A stretch of DNA of 64,000 bases from Streptomyces kanamyceticus (GCF_008704495.1 NZ_CP023699.1:3906001-3970000); one strand, 5' to 3'; shown: positions 49,798 through 60,406, counted from the stretch's first letter. Made by a program: numbers and translations. Notes: generated by a model from the letters alone, not told the origin.

Positions 49798-50268
49798 ATG
49801 ACGACTTTCACGTACTCACACAGCGACGCCGAACTCCTCAACCAGCCCATCGGATACTGGAGTTCGGCCGCGGGCTCCGCCGTGGTCCACCACATCCGCA
49901 CCCACCTCGCCGAGCTCGGCCTCACCCAGCCCCAGTGGTGGGTGCTGGGACAGCTGCACGACGCGCCCGAGGGCGGCCGCGACCGCGGCGAGGTCGTCGG
50001 CATCCTGCGCGGCTACCTGGACACCGGCGACGGCGCCCTGCTGCACAACATCAGCGCCCTGCACGACCGCGGCCTGATCACCGAGGACACCGCGGGCCGC
50101 ATCGCCCTGACCGACGAGGGCCGCGCGCTGCGGGAGCGCGCGGCCGAACGGCAGAAGAAGATCCTCGCGGAGATCAACGAGGGCATCACGCCGGAGGAGT
50201 ACGTCCTGACGCTCAAAGTCCTGCAGCGCATGATCCACAACGTGGGCGGTTCGGCCTGGCACCACTGA
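49798..50268 (+). CDS. MarR-like winged-helix regulator
   Basis: A 156-residue protein with a MarR-type layout: an N-terminal dimerisation helix region (ELLNQPIGYWSSAAGSAVVH), the winged helix with LTQPQWWVLGQLHD and LLHNISALHDRGLITED, a wing (TAGRIALTDEGRALRERAAE) and a C-terminal helix. It probably binds DNA, perhaps its own promoter palindrome. ATG 49798 was preferred over GTG 49792. With the predicted transcription start at the ATG, no ribosome site is needed. It lies 18 bases after the monooxygenase gene but seems to have its own promoter. Confidence 0.85.
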   Translation: MTTFTYSHSDAELLNQPIGYWSSAAGSAVVHHIRTHLAELGLTQPQWWVLGQLHDAPEGGRDRGEVVGILRGYLDTGDGALLHNISALHDRGLITEDTAGRIALTDEGRALRERAAERQKKILAEINEGITPEEYVLTLKVLQRMIHNVGGSAWHH

Positions 50269-50290
50269 GCCGACGCCGCCCCCCTGCTCG

Positions 50291-50947
50291 TCAGACGCTG
50301 CTGAGCGACAGCTTCACCGCGAAGCCGATGAACAGCGCGCCCGCCGCCGACGTGGCGCCCGCGGAGAGCCGCTTGCGGCGGCGGAAGGCGGCCGCGAGCC
50401 GGGTGCCGCTGAATATCAGCGCCGTGAGGTAGAGGAAGCTCGCGATCTGCGCGAGGGCCCCGAGGACCACGAAGGAGAGCGCCGGATAGGCGTACCCGGG
50501 GTCGACGAACTGCACGAAGAAGGCGATGAAGAACAGGATCGCCTTCGGGTTGAGCAGGCTGATCACCAGCGCCCTGCGGAACGGCCGCTCGGCCGCGCCG
50601 CCGTCCGCCGGGTCCTGGCCCGTGTCCGCGAAGCGCTCACGGCGGGAGCGCCACATCGCGGCGGCGGCCCGCAGCATGCCGATCGCGAGCCAGGTCAGGT
50701 ACCCGGCGCCCGCGTACTTCACGATCCCGAAGAGCACCGCGTTGGCCTGGAGCAGCGAGGCCACACCGGCTGCCGAGAGCGTCATCAGTACGGTGTCGCC
50801 GCACCAGACGCCCGCGGCCGCGGTGTACCCGGTGCGGACGCCCCGGCGCGCGGCGACGGAGAGCACGTACAGCGAGTTCGGTCCCGGCAGCAGGACGATG
50901 AGGACGAGGCCCACGAGATAGGTCGGAAGATCGGTGACACCCAGCAT
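50291..50947 (-). CDS. LysE family amino-acid/threonine exporter
   Basis: A 218-residue membrane protein with six hydrophobic segments. It opens TYLVGLVLIVLLPGPNSLYV with the LysE/RhtB PGPN motif, continues RRGVRTGYTAAAGVWCGDTV, and has LLNPKAILFFIAFFVQFVDP at about residue 135. Closest in pattern to LeuE/RhtB exporters of amino acids or homoserine lactones. The start at 50947 (MLGVTDLP) leaves a 154-base divergent gap to the CHAT module. Confidence 0.92.
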   Translation of the reverse strand: MLGVTDLPTYLVGLVLIVLLPGPNSLYVLSVAARRGVRTGYTAAAGVWCGDTVLMTLSAAGVASLLQANAVLFGIVKYAGAGYLTWLAIGMLRAAAAMWRSRRERFADTGQDPADGGAAERPFRRALVISLLNPKAILFFIAFFVQFVDPGYAYPALSFVVLGALAQIASFLYLTALIFSGTRLAAAFRRRKRLSAGATSAAGALFIGFAVKLSLSSV

Positions 50948-51101
50948 GGCCGGAGTGTCGCACGTGCGTACGACATGAGGCACGTGCGTCCGGAGACCGG
51001 ACAGCGCGCGCCCGTCATGACCGTTCGCGCCCTTGCGCCGGGCGCCCGAGTTGCGGAGCATGCGCTCTACGGATCGGCTGGGCGACGCACACGGGGGTGC
51101 G

Positions 51102-52265
51102 ATGGGGCGATCACTGCCTTCCTGGGACGTGCCGTTCGCGGCGGAGTCGCTGCCCAAGGAGCACCTGCCGCTCCTCATGGCCGTCGGCACGGGCATGACG
51201 GACCGGATCCGCTTCCTGGAGTACTTCGAGGAGCACGCCGCCGAGCACCACGAGGGGACGTACCTCCTCGGGCTCGCCCACCTCCAGTGCGGCATGCCGT
51301 TCGGCGCGCTGCTCATCCTGTCCCGGCTGGCCGACGAGCGGCCCGAGCACGTCCCGGTCCGGGTGGACCTGGCCACCGCGCTCGTCCACGCGGGACGGCC
51401 GGAGACGGCGCGGAAGGTCCTGGAGCAGACCACCGAGACCCTTACGCGGCGCGGCGGCAATCTGAGCGCGCGCTGGCTGCGGGAGGTCGGTGAACGCGTC
51501 GCCTGGATCGACCGGACGATGGAACTGCGCGCCCTGGAACGGGAGTTCCTGGTGCTGCGGGCCGCCGCCTGGTCGGAGATTCCGTCCGAGGGAGCCCCCT
51601 CGGAGACGCTGCTGCTACAGGCGCAGACGCTGTGCGCCCTCGGTGAACTGGACGAGGACCCCGCGCCGCTCTGGGAGGCCGCGGGGATCGTGGTGGAGGT
51701 ACTCGCGGCGGCGCCCGGCAGGATCTCGGCCCTGGAGATGCTCGTGCGCATCGCGCGCTCCGGTCTGCCGATGTCGGCCCAGCGGGGGGCGCTGGACAGC
51801 CTGCGCCAGCTGGCCCCCGGCTCGCCCGCGCTCAAGGCGGCCCGGGCGTCCACCCTGGAGGAACGCGCGCTGCGCCGCCGTGAGGGCGAGTCCGAGTGGT
51901 ACGTCATCCAAGGGGACATCGAGCACGGCGACGACGAGACGCGGCAGCGGGCCGTGGAGCGGATCCAGCGGCGTGCCATGTGCGGGGACTACCGCTCGCC
52001 GTTCCTCGCCGCCTGGATCTCCTTCACCTCACACGCGGACCACGCGGACCGGTCGGAGACGCTGCGGGGCCTGAGCGAGGAGGTGACGCAGGAGACCGAC
52101 ATGGCACCCGACGACCTGCTCGTCATCGCCGAATCCCTGGCACGCTGCGGCCTGCGGACCGAGGCCCTGGACCACGCGCGACGCTGCGCCCACCAGACCG
52201 ACGACCAGGACGCGGCGACCCGCGCCGAAGCGTTCATGGAGGCCCTCGATGGCACAACTCGGTGA
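51102..52265 (+). CDS. Helical repeat protein, first gene of the CHAT module
   Basis: A 387-residue soluble protein without recognised catalytic motif. It consists of alpha-helical hairpins with a TPR-like spacing, such as GTYLLGLAHLQCGMPFGALL, VPVRVDLATALVHAGRPETA and DDLLVIAESLARCGLRTEAL. The ending is DGTTR. ATG 51102 has GGGGGTG upstream. Its last 17 bases overlap the start of the CHAT gene, so translation of the two is coupled. A scaffold or adaptor role for the CHAT protease is likely from position and architecture; no sequence evidence names a partner. Confidence 0.82.
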   Translation: MGRSLPSWDVPFAAESLPKEHLPLLMAVGTGMTDRIRFLEYFEEHAAEHHEGTYLLGLAHLQCGMPFGALLILSRLADERPEHVPVRVDLATALVHAGRPETARKVLEQTTETLTRRGGNLSARWLREVGERVAWIDRTMELRALEREFLVLRAAAWSEIPSEGAPSETLLLQAQTLCALGELDEDPAPLWEAAGIVVEVLAAAPGRISALEMLVRIARSGLPMSAQRGALDSLRQLAPGSPALKAARASTLEERALRRREGESEWYVIQGDIEHGDDETRQRAVERIQRRAMCGDYRSPFLAAWISFTSHADHADRSETLRGLSEEVTQETDMAPDDLLVIAESLARCGLRTEALDHARRCAHQTDDQDAATRAEAFMEALDGTTR

Positions 52266-55200
52266 GGAGGCGGCATCGGCGGTCATGCGCATGATGGTCG
52301 CCGCCACGTTCGACGAGGTCCTGACGCTCCTGGACCGCATCCCTGCCTCCCAACGGGGGTCGGCGGCGAAGTTGTTGCGGTGGATGGATGGGGTCGGGGA
52401 GGACGGGGACGAGGGAGTCGGGGACGGGGACGGGGAGGAGGGGGGCGCGGGTGCGGGGGCGGGGGCGGTGGCGGGCGCGGGGGCGGTGGCGGGCGCGGGC
52501 GCGGCGGCGGGCGCGGGCGCGGCGGCGGGCGCGGGCGCGGCGGCGGGCGCGGGCGCGGCAGACGAAGGCGCGGCGGCAGGCACGGCAGGCGCAAGCGCTG
52601 CGACGGATGCGACAGGCGCAGGCGCCGCAAGGGGTACAGCAGAGGCAGGCGCTGCGGCGAGCACAGCAGGCGCAGGCACAGCGACGGATGCGGCGAGCAC
52701 AAGCGCCGCAAGGGATACAGCAGACGCAGGCGCTGCGGCGAGCACAGCAGGCGCAGGCACAGCGACAGATGCGGCGAGCACAAGCGCCGCAAGGGATACA
52801 GCAGACGCAGGCACTGCGGCGAGCACAGCAGGCGCAGACACAGCGACAGATGCGGCGAGCACAAGCGCCGCAAGGGATACAGCAGACGCAGGCACTGCGG
52901 CGAGCACAGCAGGCGCAGACACAGCGACAGATGCGGCGAGCACAAGCGCCGCAAGGGATACAGCAGACGCAGGCACTGCGGCGAGCACAGCAGGCGCAGA
53001 CACAGCGACAGATGCGGCGAGCACAAGCGCCGCAAGGGATACAGCAGACGCAGGCACTGCGGCGAGCACAGCAGGCGCAGGCACAGCGACGGATGCGGGC
53101 ACAGACGCTGCGGCGAATGCGGCGAGCGCAGGCGCCACAGCGGATGCGGCAGACGCGAACGCTACGGCGGGCGCAGGCAGGGCGACGGATGCGGCAGGCA
53201 CAGACGCTGCCGCAGACGCGGGCGCTGCGGCAGACGCGGCGGGCACGGGTGCGGCGGCAGACGCAGCGGGCGCAGCAGACGCACGTGCGGCGGCAGACGC
53301 AGGCGCGGCCCAAGATGTCGGTGCGGATCGTGACGGCGAAGGCGTTGATGCGCGACCCCGTGCCGCCGAGTTGCATGAGTTTCTGGCTCGGATCTGTCTG
53401 ACCGGACTCACCAGCGAGGCGGACCCGGCCGCGGGTCGGGGGCCAGGGGTCGCGACGGGATCGGGCGTGCCGGGTGCTGACACGGCGGCCCGTCGGGGGA
53501 CGAGGGCCGCGGCAGGATCGGACGTACCGGGCGATGACACGACCACTCGTCGGAGGCCAGGGGACGCGACGCGCTCGGACGTAGCGGATGCTGACACGCC
53601 CGCCCATCGGGAGCCGGGAGCCGCAGCCCGCTCGGACGTGCCGGATGCCGACACAACCACCCGTCGGGAGCCGGGGGACGCGACGCGCTCGGACGCACCG
53701 GGCGATGACACAACCACCCGTCGAGAGCCAGCGGACGCAGCCCGCTCGGACGTGCCGGATGCCGACACGACCGCCCGTCGAGGGACGAAGGGCGTGGCGG
53801 GCCCGGACGTGTCGGGTGATGTCACGACCGGTCCACCCCAACTCGCCCCAGAACCCGTCGACTTCACCGAACTCCTCATCCTCGCCGCCCAAGCCCCCGG
53901 CATGCTCCCCGCCCACCGGCTGCTGCGCGAGCACCGTGCCCTCGTCCCCGACGAGCCCGTCCGCGCCGCCCTCGCGGTGATGGGTGCCCCCGGCCTCGCC
54001 GAGCGGGAGTTCGCCGTCAAGCAGGACCTGCTCGCCGCGCTCACCCCGTTGAGCGAGAGCCCGCCGGACCGGGTCACGGGGCTGTGCAACTGGGCCCGTG
54101 CGCTGGTCGGGCGGAAGAAGGCCCGGCGCGCCCTGTTCCACGCCTCGCGCGCCGTCGCGCTCCAGGAGGCGGCGGGCGACGACCGGTCCCTCCTGCCCGC
54201 CTACCTCTCGCTGTCCGCCGCCATGGCCGACCTCGGCGACCGCGCCGGGGTGCGCCGCGTGCTCAACCACGCCCTCGACCGGGCCGACGGCCGCCCCACC
54301 TCCTCCCCGCACGACGCGGCGGAGGCCCACACCCAGCTCGCGGCGCTCTGCGTCTACCAGGACGTCCGCTACCAGGAGGCACTCGACCACCTGGCCGCCG
54401 TGCGGAGCCTGAGGGAACGCGGGGCCAGGACCCCGTTGTCGGAGTCGGCCCTGCGGGAGCTGCAGGCCCGCGCGTGGGAGGGCGTGGGGGCGTACGGAGC
54501 GGCCGTGCGCGCCTTCCGGGGCCTGCTCGCCGAGGCCGCCGACGACGGCACCGGGGACCGGCGGCGCCAGATCACCCTGTGGCTCGCCCGCTGCACGGCG
54601 GCCCGCGGCCGCCACCGCGAGTCCCTGCAGATCCTGCTCGCCGAGACCGCGAGGAGCGACGCCGAGGCGGCGCCGCAACTCCCGCAGATCCGGCTCCTGG
54701 TCGCCAAGTCCCTGCTGCGCGAGGCCGGTGAGGCCGCCGAGGGCAGCCAGGAGCGCGCGCTGCGGCTCGGCGAGGCGGCGCACTGGCTCGTCCTGTGCCT
54801 GTTCGACTCGGCGGGCAGGCACCTGTGGGGCAGCGTGGGCGAGGTCTTCCTGAGCTTCGCGGACCTGGCCGTGCTCGACGGCGCACCGGCGGCCGCCGCC
54901 GACTGCCTGCGGGACGCGCTTGTCATGACGACCGGCGCGGCGCAGGACGACGAGCCCCACCCGATCCACCTGCCGCCCCGCGCCCTCGCCCCGTTCGAAC
55001 AGGGCCAGGTCGCGCAGGCCCTGGCGGAGAAGGAGCTCGACCTGGCGCAGACCCTGGCCTTCGCCTGCCACCAGGTACGCGTCTCCAACGCGACCATCCC
55101 CCAGCTGACGGTCGCCCTGACCCGCGTGCGCATGCTGGCCCTTCAACGGCTGTCTCGCATCGCCGCCACGGAGCGCGAACGCGCCGCCCACGAAGCCGAG

Positions 55201-57039
55201 TTGACCACCCTGTACACCGACTGCCTGGCGGGCGACGCCTGGTACGTCGTACGCGATCTCTGCCTGCCCGTCGCCGACCACCTGGCCGCCGCGCACGGCC
55301 CCGCCGTCGCCGAGAGCCACCTGCGCGCCACGCTCGCCGCCGCCGGACGCCACGAGAGGTCCGACGACACCGTCGGCATGCGCCTGGCCCTCGCCCGCCT
55401 CCTCGCCGAGGATCCCGCCCGGCAGCAGGAAGCCTTCGACCAGTTGTGGGAGTGCCGCAGGCTGCTGCTCGCGCAGCGCACGAACGACCACGGCGCGCAC
55501 TCCTGGCAGGAGTGGGCGGGCCAGACCCTGCCCGTCCACGAGGAACTGCTCGCGCTGCTCCTGGCCGAGGGCGAAGGACCGGAGCGGCTGCGGCTGCCCG
55601 ACCACAGGTCCGCCCCCTGGCTCGCCTTCGAACTGCACGAGGAGGTGAAGTCCCGGGGCATCGTGGAGGACCGCTCGCGGCTGCCGCTCCCGCGGCCCGC
55701 CTCCGCGTACCTCGACCCCGAACTCCTCGCGTCCGAGGCCAGTCTGCTGCCCGGCCTGCGGAGGCTGCTGCGCGAGGCGGACCGGGTCGATCCCGGACGC
55801 GGGCAGGCGCAGAGCGCCGCGATGCTGGACCGCGTCCAGAAGTCGTTGGCCGAGAAGGCCGCCGAGATCGGCCGCGCCGCGCCACGCCACGAGCGGCTCC
55901 GGCTCGCCAGGGGCATCGGCCTGGACGGCGCGTTCCACCTCGTCGAGGAGCACGCGCCCACCGAAGGGCTCGTCCTCGCCTCGTACTTCATCGGGGAGCG
56001 GCACAGCTTCTGCTTCGTGATCGCCTCCGGCGAGCGGCGCCTGCACATCTACCGCGTGCCCACCACCCGCGCCGCCCTGCACACCGCCGCCGACACGATC
56101 CGGCGCACCGTCGACGGCGATCCGACGGCCTTCCCGCCGCGCCCGAAGATCCACCCGCGCCGCCCGGTGCCGCTCCCGCTGGACGGGCTCCGCGGCCTGC
56201 TGCCGTTCCAGGACGTCCTGGAGGGGCGGGAGTTGCTCTGCGTCGCCCCGCACGGGCCGCTCTCCGTACTGCCCCTGCACGCGCTGCGCCTGGCCGACGG
56301 CAGCCACCTCGCCGAGCGGGCCGCCCTCGTCTACACGCCGAGCGTGTCCACCCTGGAGTACCTGCTCCTGGACCGGCCCGCACGCCCCGAACGCGTCCTG
56401 CGCGTCGACGTCGCCTCACTGGAGGACCTGGCGGCCACGGACACCGGCCAGGGCTTCGACGACTCCGTGCCCGAAGCGCTCGAAGGGCCCCGCACGACCG
56501 TCCTGACCGGCACCGCGGCGACCCCGCGCAGCGTCCTGAAGGCCCTGGGCGAGCACGACTTGGCGTACATCGCCTGCCACGGCCACTCGGGCGAGGGCGA
56601 ACCCGGCGACGCCGCCCTCATCCTGACCGACGGCCGCGCGCACGCCAGCATGCACACGAGCGCCGCGCTGCCCGACGCGCTGCCGTTCCTGCTCCGCGCC
56701 AGGGACATCGGCACCACGTCCGCGACACCGGACACGGTCGTCCTGCGCGCCTGTTCGGCGGGCTGGCACGATCCCGCGCACCTCGGCGAGGACTTCACGG
56801 GCCTGACGCAGGCGCTGTTCCGCGAGGGCACGAGGACCGTGGTGGCCCCCGTCTGGCGGGTGAACCAGCACAGTTCGGCCGAACTGCTCGACGGCATCGC
56901 GCGCGAGCGGATGGCCGGTGAGCCGCTGTGGCGCGCGCTGCGCAGGGCCCAGCGACGGCTGATGACCGACACCGAACGCCCCTGGCTGGCGCACCCCTAC
57001 CACTGGGCGGGCTTCATCCCGCTCGGCGACTGGCGGTGA
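52249..57039 (+). CDS. CHAT-domain protease with long in-frame repeat linker
   Basis: A 1596-residue protein. Residues 1-50 are a short helical start (SAAKLLRWMDGVGEDGDEG). Residues 66-400 are an Ala/Gly/Thr-rich low-complexity linker, and residues 399-531 are seven 19-residue repeats. From about 540 to 1250 it is helical and TPR-like (LLPAYLSLSAAMADLGDRAG, ALCVYQDVRYQEALDHLAAV). The C-terminal CHAT (caspase HetF-associated) domain carries the catalytic dyad: His1444 in YIACHGHSGEGEPGDAALIL and Cys1502 in VVLRACSAGW, with APVWRVNQHSSAELLD and PYHWAGFIPLGDW closing. CHAT proteases act in bacterial conflict and signalling, cleaving or being triggered by partner proteins. Flanked by a helical repeat protein and a 162-residue protein. 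Confidence 0.92.
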   Translation: MAQLGEEAASAVMRMMVAATFDEVLTLLDRIPASQRGSAAKLLRWMDGVGEDGDEGVGDGDGEEGGAGAGAGAVAGAGAVAGAGAAAGAGAAAGAGAAAGAGAADEGAAAGTAGASAATDATGAGAARGTAEAGAAASTAGAGTATDAASTSAARDTADAGAAASTAGAGTATDAASTSAARDTADAGTAASTAGADTATDAASTSAARDTADAGTAASTAGADTATDAASTSAARDTADAGTAASTAGADTATDAASTSAARDTADAGTAASTAGAGTATDAGTDAAANAASAGATADAADANATAGAGRATDAAGTDAAADAGAAADAAGTGAAADAAGAADARAAADAGAAQDVGADRDGEGVDARPRAAELHEFLARICLTGLTSEADPAAGRGPGVATGSGVPGADTAARRGTRAAAGSDVPGDDTTTRRRPGDATRSDVADADTPAHREPGAAARSDVPDADTTTRREPGDATRSDAPGDDTTTRREPADAARSDVPDADTTARRGTKGVAGPDVSGDVTTGPPQLAPEPVDFTELLILAAQAPGMLPAHRLLREHRALVPDEPVRAALAVMGAPGLAEREFAVKQDLLAALTPLSESPPDRVTGLCNWARALVGRKKARRALFHASRAVALQEAAGDDRSLLPAYLSLSAAMADLGDRAGVRRVLNHALDRADGRPTSSPHDAAEAHTQLAALCVYQDVRYQEALDHLAAVRSLRERGARTPLSESALRELQARAWEGVGAYGAAVRAFRGLLAEAADDGTGDRRRQITLWLARCTAARGRHRESLQILLAETARSDAEAAPQLPQIRLLVAKSLLREAGEAAEGSQERALRLGEAAHWLVLCLFDSAGRHLWGSVGEVFLSFADLAVLDGAPAAAADCLRDALVMTTGAAQDDEPHPIHLPPRALAPFEQGQVAQALAEKELDLAQTLAFACHQVRVSNATIPQLTVALTRVRMLALQRLSRIAATERERAAHEAELTTLYTDCLAGDAWYVVRDLCLPVADHLAAAHGPAVAESHLRATLAAAGRHERSDDTVGMRLALARLLAEDPARQQEAFDQLWECRRLLLAQRTNDHGAHSWQEWAGQTLPVHEELLALLLAEGEGPERLRLPDHRSAPWLAFELHEEVKSRGIVEDRSRLPLPRPASAYLDPELLASEASLLPGLRRLLREADRVDPGRGQAQSAAMLDRVQKSLAEKAAEIGRAAPRHERLRLARGIGLDGAFHLVEEHAPTEGLVLASYFIGERHSFCFVIASGERRLHIYRVPTTRAALHTAADTIRRTVDGDPTAFPPRPKIHPRRPVPLPLDGLRGLLPFQDVLEGRELLCVAPHGPLSVLPLHALRLADGSHLAERAALVYTPSVSTLEYLLLDRPARPERVLRVDVASLEDLAATDTGQGFDDSVPEALEGPRTTVLTGTAATPRSVLKALGEHDLAYIACHGHSGEGEPGDAALILTDGRAHASMHTSAALPDALPFLLRARDIGTTSATPDTVVLRACSAGWHDPAHLGEDFTGLTQALFREGTRTVVAPVWRVNQHSSAELLDGIARERMAGEPLWRALRRAQRRLMTDTERPWLAHPYHWAGFIPLGDWR
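52465..52554 (+). repeat. 18-base tandem repeat in the CHAT gene
   Basis: Five units encoding AVAGAG/AAAGAG. The last three are identical (GCGGCGGCGGGCGCGGGC). The period is a multiple of three, so changes in copy number keep the frame. Confidence 0.88.
52636..53097 (+). repeat. 81-base tandem repeat in the CHAT gene
   Basis: Five full 81-base units starting at 52636, 52717, 52798, 52879 and 52960, and a partial sixth from 53041. Each encodes 27 residues beginning TADAGTAASTAGADTATDAA and ending STSAARD. Units 3 to 5 are identical in protein and nearly so in DNA, which means recent expansion. Codons are GCA/ACA-rich, unlike the GCC/GCG preference of the rest of the gene. Confidence 0.93.
53443..53841 (+). 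repeat. 57-base degenerate tandem repeat in the CHAT gene
   Basis: Seven 57-base units encoding 19-residue repeats of the form PGDATRSDVPDADTTTRRE. Units are diverged, so older than the 81-base array. The repeat is rich in Asp, Thr and Arg. Confidence 0.85.
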
Positions 57040-57086
57040 GCCCCCCTGCCCCTACACGTGCCCCCGAACCCAGGAGAGACCAGCCC

Positions 57087-57575
57087 ATGAGCACCGCCGA
57101 CCTCACCCGCCTGCCGGACCGCACCGTCGTGCTGGCCCTGGAGGAGATCACCCACACCCTGACCGCGGCGGCGCCGACGCCGCTGCCCGTGGCCAGCGCC
57201 GGGGAGGCAGCCGACGTCATCGACGCGCTGTTCGCAGCCGCGCGGCTCGACCCGCCCGCGCTGGGCTCCGCGGGCCCGGGCGCCGCCCGCGCGGTCCTCG
57301 CCAGGCTCGCCGCGGACGAGGACAGCGCCGCGGTGAGCGCGCCCGTGCTCGCCGATCCACCGGCCGACGACCAGATGGGCCTCGCGGAGTCCGCCGACCA
57401 CATCGTGGTGATCGGTGCCGTCATCGCCTGGCTGCGGCTCAAGGTCGACTTCCGCTTCCACCGCAAGGACGGCGTCAACGAGGTCGAGTTCGAGCTCTCC
57501 CAGAAGCCGCCCACGGCCGGTTACCTCCAGGAACTGGCCCAGATCATCAAGGACTTCTTCCAGCCGCAGCCGTAA
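57087..57575 (+). CDS. Small protein following the CHAT protease
   Basis: A 162-residue protein of unknown family. Residues 1-95 are helical with TVVLALEEITHTLTAAAPTP and an Ala-rich part. The C-terminal third has a hydrophobic helix (HIVVIGAVIAWLRLKVDF), then a strand pair (RFHRKDGVNEVEFELSQ) and a final amphipathic helix (YLQELAQIIKDFF). The helix-AWLR-strand-strand-helix order resembles EACC1-type proteins that accompany effector proteases in actinobacterial conflict systems; this is an untested resemblance. CAGGAGAG lies at good distance before ATG 57087. It follows the CHAT stop by 47 bases and is presumably co-transcribed; it could be the substrate, sensor or inhibitor. Confidence 0.83.
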   Translation: MSTADLTRLPDRTVVLALEEITHTLTAAAPTPLPVASAGEAADVIDALFAAARLDPPALGSAGPGAARAVLARLAADEDSAAVSAPVLADPPADDQMGLAESADHIVVIGAVIAWLRLKVDFRFHRKDGVNEVEFELSQKPPTAGYLQELAQIIKDFFQPQP

Positions 57576-57623
57576 GAGCAAGAGGGGGGAGACCGGGGCA
57601 GGCCGCCGTCGGTGCCGGAGGGC

Positions 57624-59204
<1,581 letters not shown>

Positions 59205-59296
59205 GTATCCAGCTTGCGCCCGCGACCGGCAGGCGTCACTCTCGGCAAACCGGGAAACACTTCCAGGAGTGATGTCCAGGAGCACCGGGGGGCCTG

Positions 59297-60172
59297 ATGG
59301 GCAAGGGCGCGATATCCGTGGGAGCCGTGGCGGTGCTGATGCTCGCCGCGGGATGCAAGGCCGCGGAGATCGACACGGACGGCGGGCGGCCGAGTGCGTC
59401 GGCCACGGGCGGCGGTGACGGCAAACCGGGCGCGTCGGCCCCCGCGACGCCCCCACCGGACCCGACCCCCGACCGTACGGATCCGTCGCGTGCGCCGGAT
59501 CCTTCGGAGCCCGCGGAGCCGTCACGACCGGCGGAGCCCCCGAAGACGCTGATGGCCCGGGGCGCGCACGGCGGCCAGGTGCGGGAGCTGCAGGCCAGGC
59601 TGCGCCAGGTCGCCTGGCTCCACGAGAACCCCACGGCGACCTACGGCCCGGCGACCGCGGGCGCGGTCGAGGGTTTCCAGGGCAAGCGCGGCCTGCCCCG
59701 TACCGGCGACGTGGACACCGTCACCTGGCAGCGGCTGCTCGCCATGACGGACGAACCGACGCGGTTCGAGCTGTACTCGGGCGGCGGCATCCCGCCCGCG
59801 AAGCCGGATCCGCGCTGTCTGACGGGCCGCGTCCTGTGCATCGCCAAGAGCAGCCGCACCCTGACCTGGATGATCGACGGCAAGGCGGTCTCCACGATGG
59901 ACGTGCGCTTCGGCGCGCAGTACACGCCGACCCGCGAAGGCACCTTCGAGGTCTACTGGAAGTCCCGGGAGCACGTCTCGACGCTCTACGACGCGGCCAT
60001 GCCGTACGCGCTGTTCTTCAGCGGCGGCCAGGCCGTGCACTACTCGTCGGACTTCGCCGCCACCGGCTACAGCGGCGCCTCGCACGGCTGCGTGAACGTC
60101 CGGGACCACGAGAAGATCGTGAAGCTCTTCGACGAGGTGCGCACGGGCGACAAGGTCGTCGTCTACAAGTGA
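59297..60172 (+). CDS. L,D-transpeptidase lipoprotein with peptidoglycan-binding domain
   Basis: A 291-residue protein. The signal ends in LAAGCK with lipidation site Cys20. A Pro/Asp-rich linker (residues 28-80) leads to a PG_binding_1 domain (QVRELQARLRQVAWLHENPT, AVEGFQGKRGLPRTGDVD). The YkuD L,D-transpeptidase domain closes with HYSSDFAATGYSGASHGCVN, containing the catalytic His and Cys (SHGCVNVRD). It would form 3-3 cross-links in peptidoglycan. GGGGGGCCTG precedes ATG 59297. It is a single gene followed by a strong terminator. Confidence 0.94.
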   Translation: MGKGAISVGAVAVLMLAAGCKAAEIDTDGGRPSASATGGGDGKPGASAPATPPPDPTPDRTDPSRAPDPSEPAEPSRPAEPPKTLMARGAHGGQVRELQARLRQVAWLHENPTATYGPATAGAVEGFQGKRGLPRTGDVDTVTWQRLLAMTDEPTRFELYSGGGIPPAKPDPRCLTGRVLCIAKSSRTLTWMIDGKAVSTMDVRFGAQYTPTREGTFEVYWKSREHVSTLYDAAMPYALFFSGGQAVHYSSDFAATGYSGASHGCVNVRDHEKIVKLFDEVRTGDKVVVYK

Positions 60173-60235
60173 GGGCGGTCTCCGGGAGCGCTGTCTCCGA
60201 AAGAGCTGTCTTCGGGAGCGCCGGGGAGGAAAAGC

Positions 60236-60274
60236 AGCGTGGGCGGGATCGGGGGAACGTATCCCGCCCACGCT
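60236..60274. terminator. Strong hairpin terminator
   Basis: AGCGTGGGCGGGAT (60236-60249) and ATCCCGCCCACGCT (60261-60274) form a perfect 14-base-pair stem with an 11-base loop, in the gap between the transpeptidase gene and the convergent membrane protein gene. Confidence 0.9.
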
Positions 60275-60406
60275 GGTGGCACGGAGCCGAAGGTACGGGG
60301 GGAACCCCCGGCTCGTGCGCGGGCCGATGACCAGTCGGCTCACTACTTACTGCGTCACCGTGCCGAAAAACGTCACACCCGGTCTCGGAATGCCGTCGCG
60401 CGGGGG

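Noticed and set aside
52636..53097. 81-base repeats as a CRISPR-like array
   Set aside because: Units are contiguous without spacers and translate in frame within a long gene.
52234..56307. A 1357-codon open frame on the minus strand and a 686-codon one (52029-54089), opposite the CHAT gene
   Set aside because: High GC and in-frame repeats keep all frames open here; the translations are Arg/Cys-rich or Ser/Pro-rich without domains, while the plus frame holds an intact CHAT protease.
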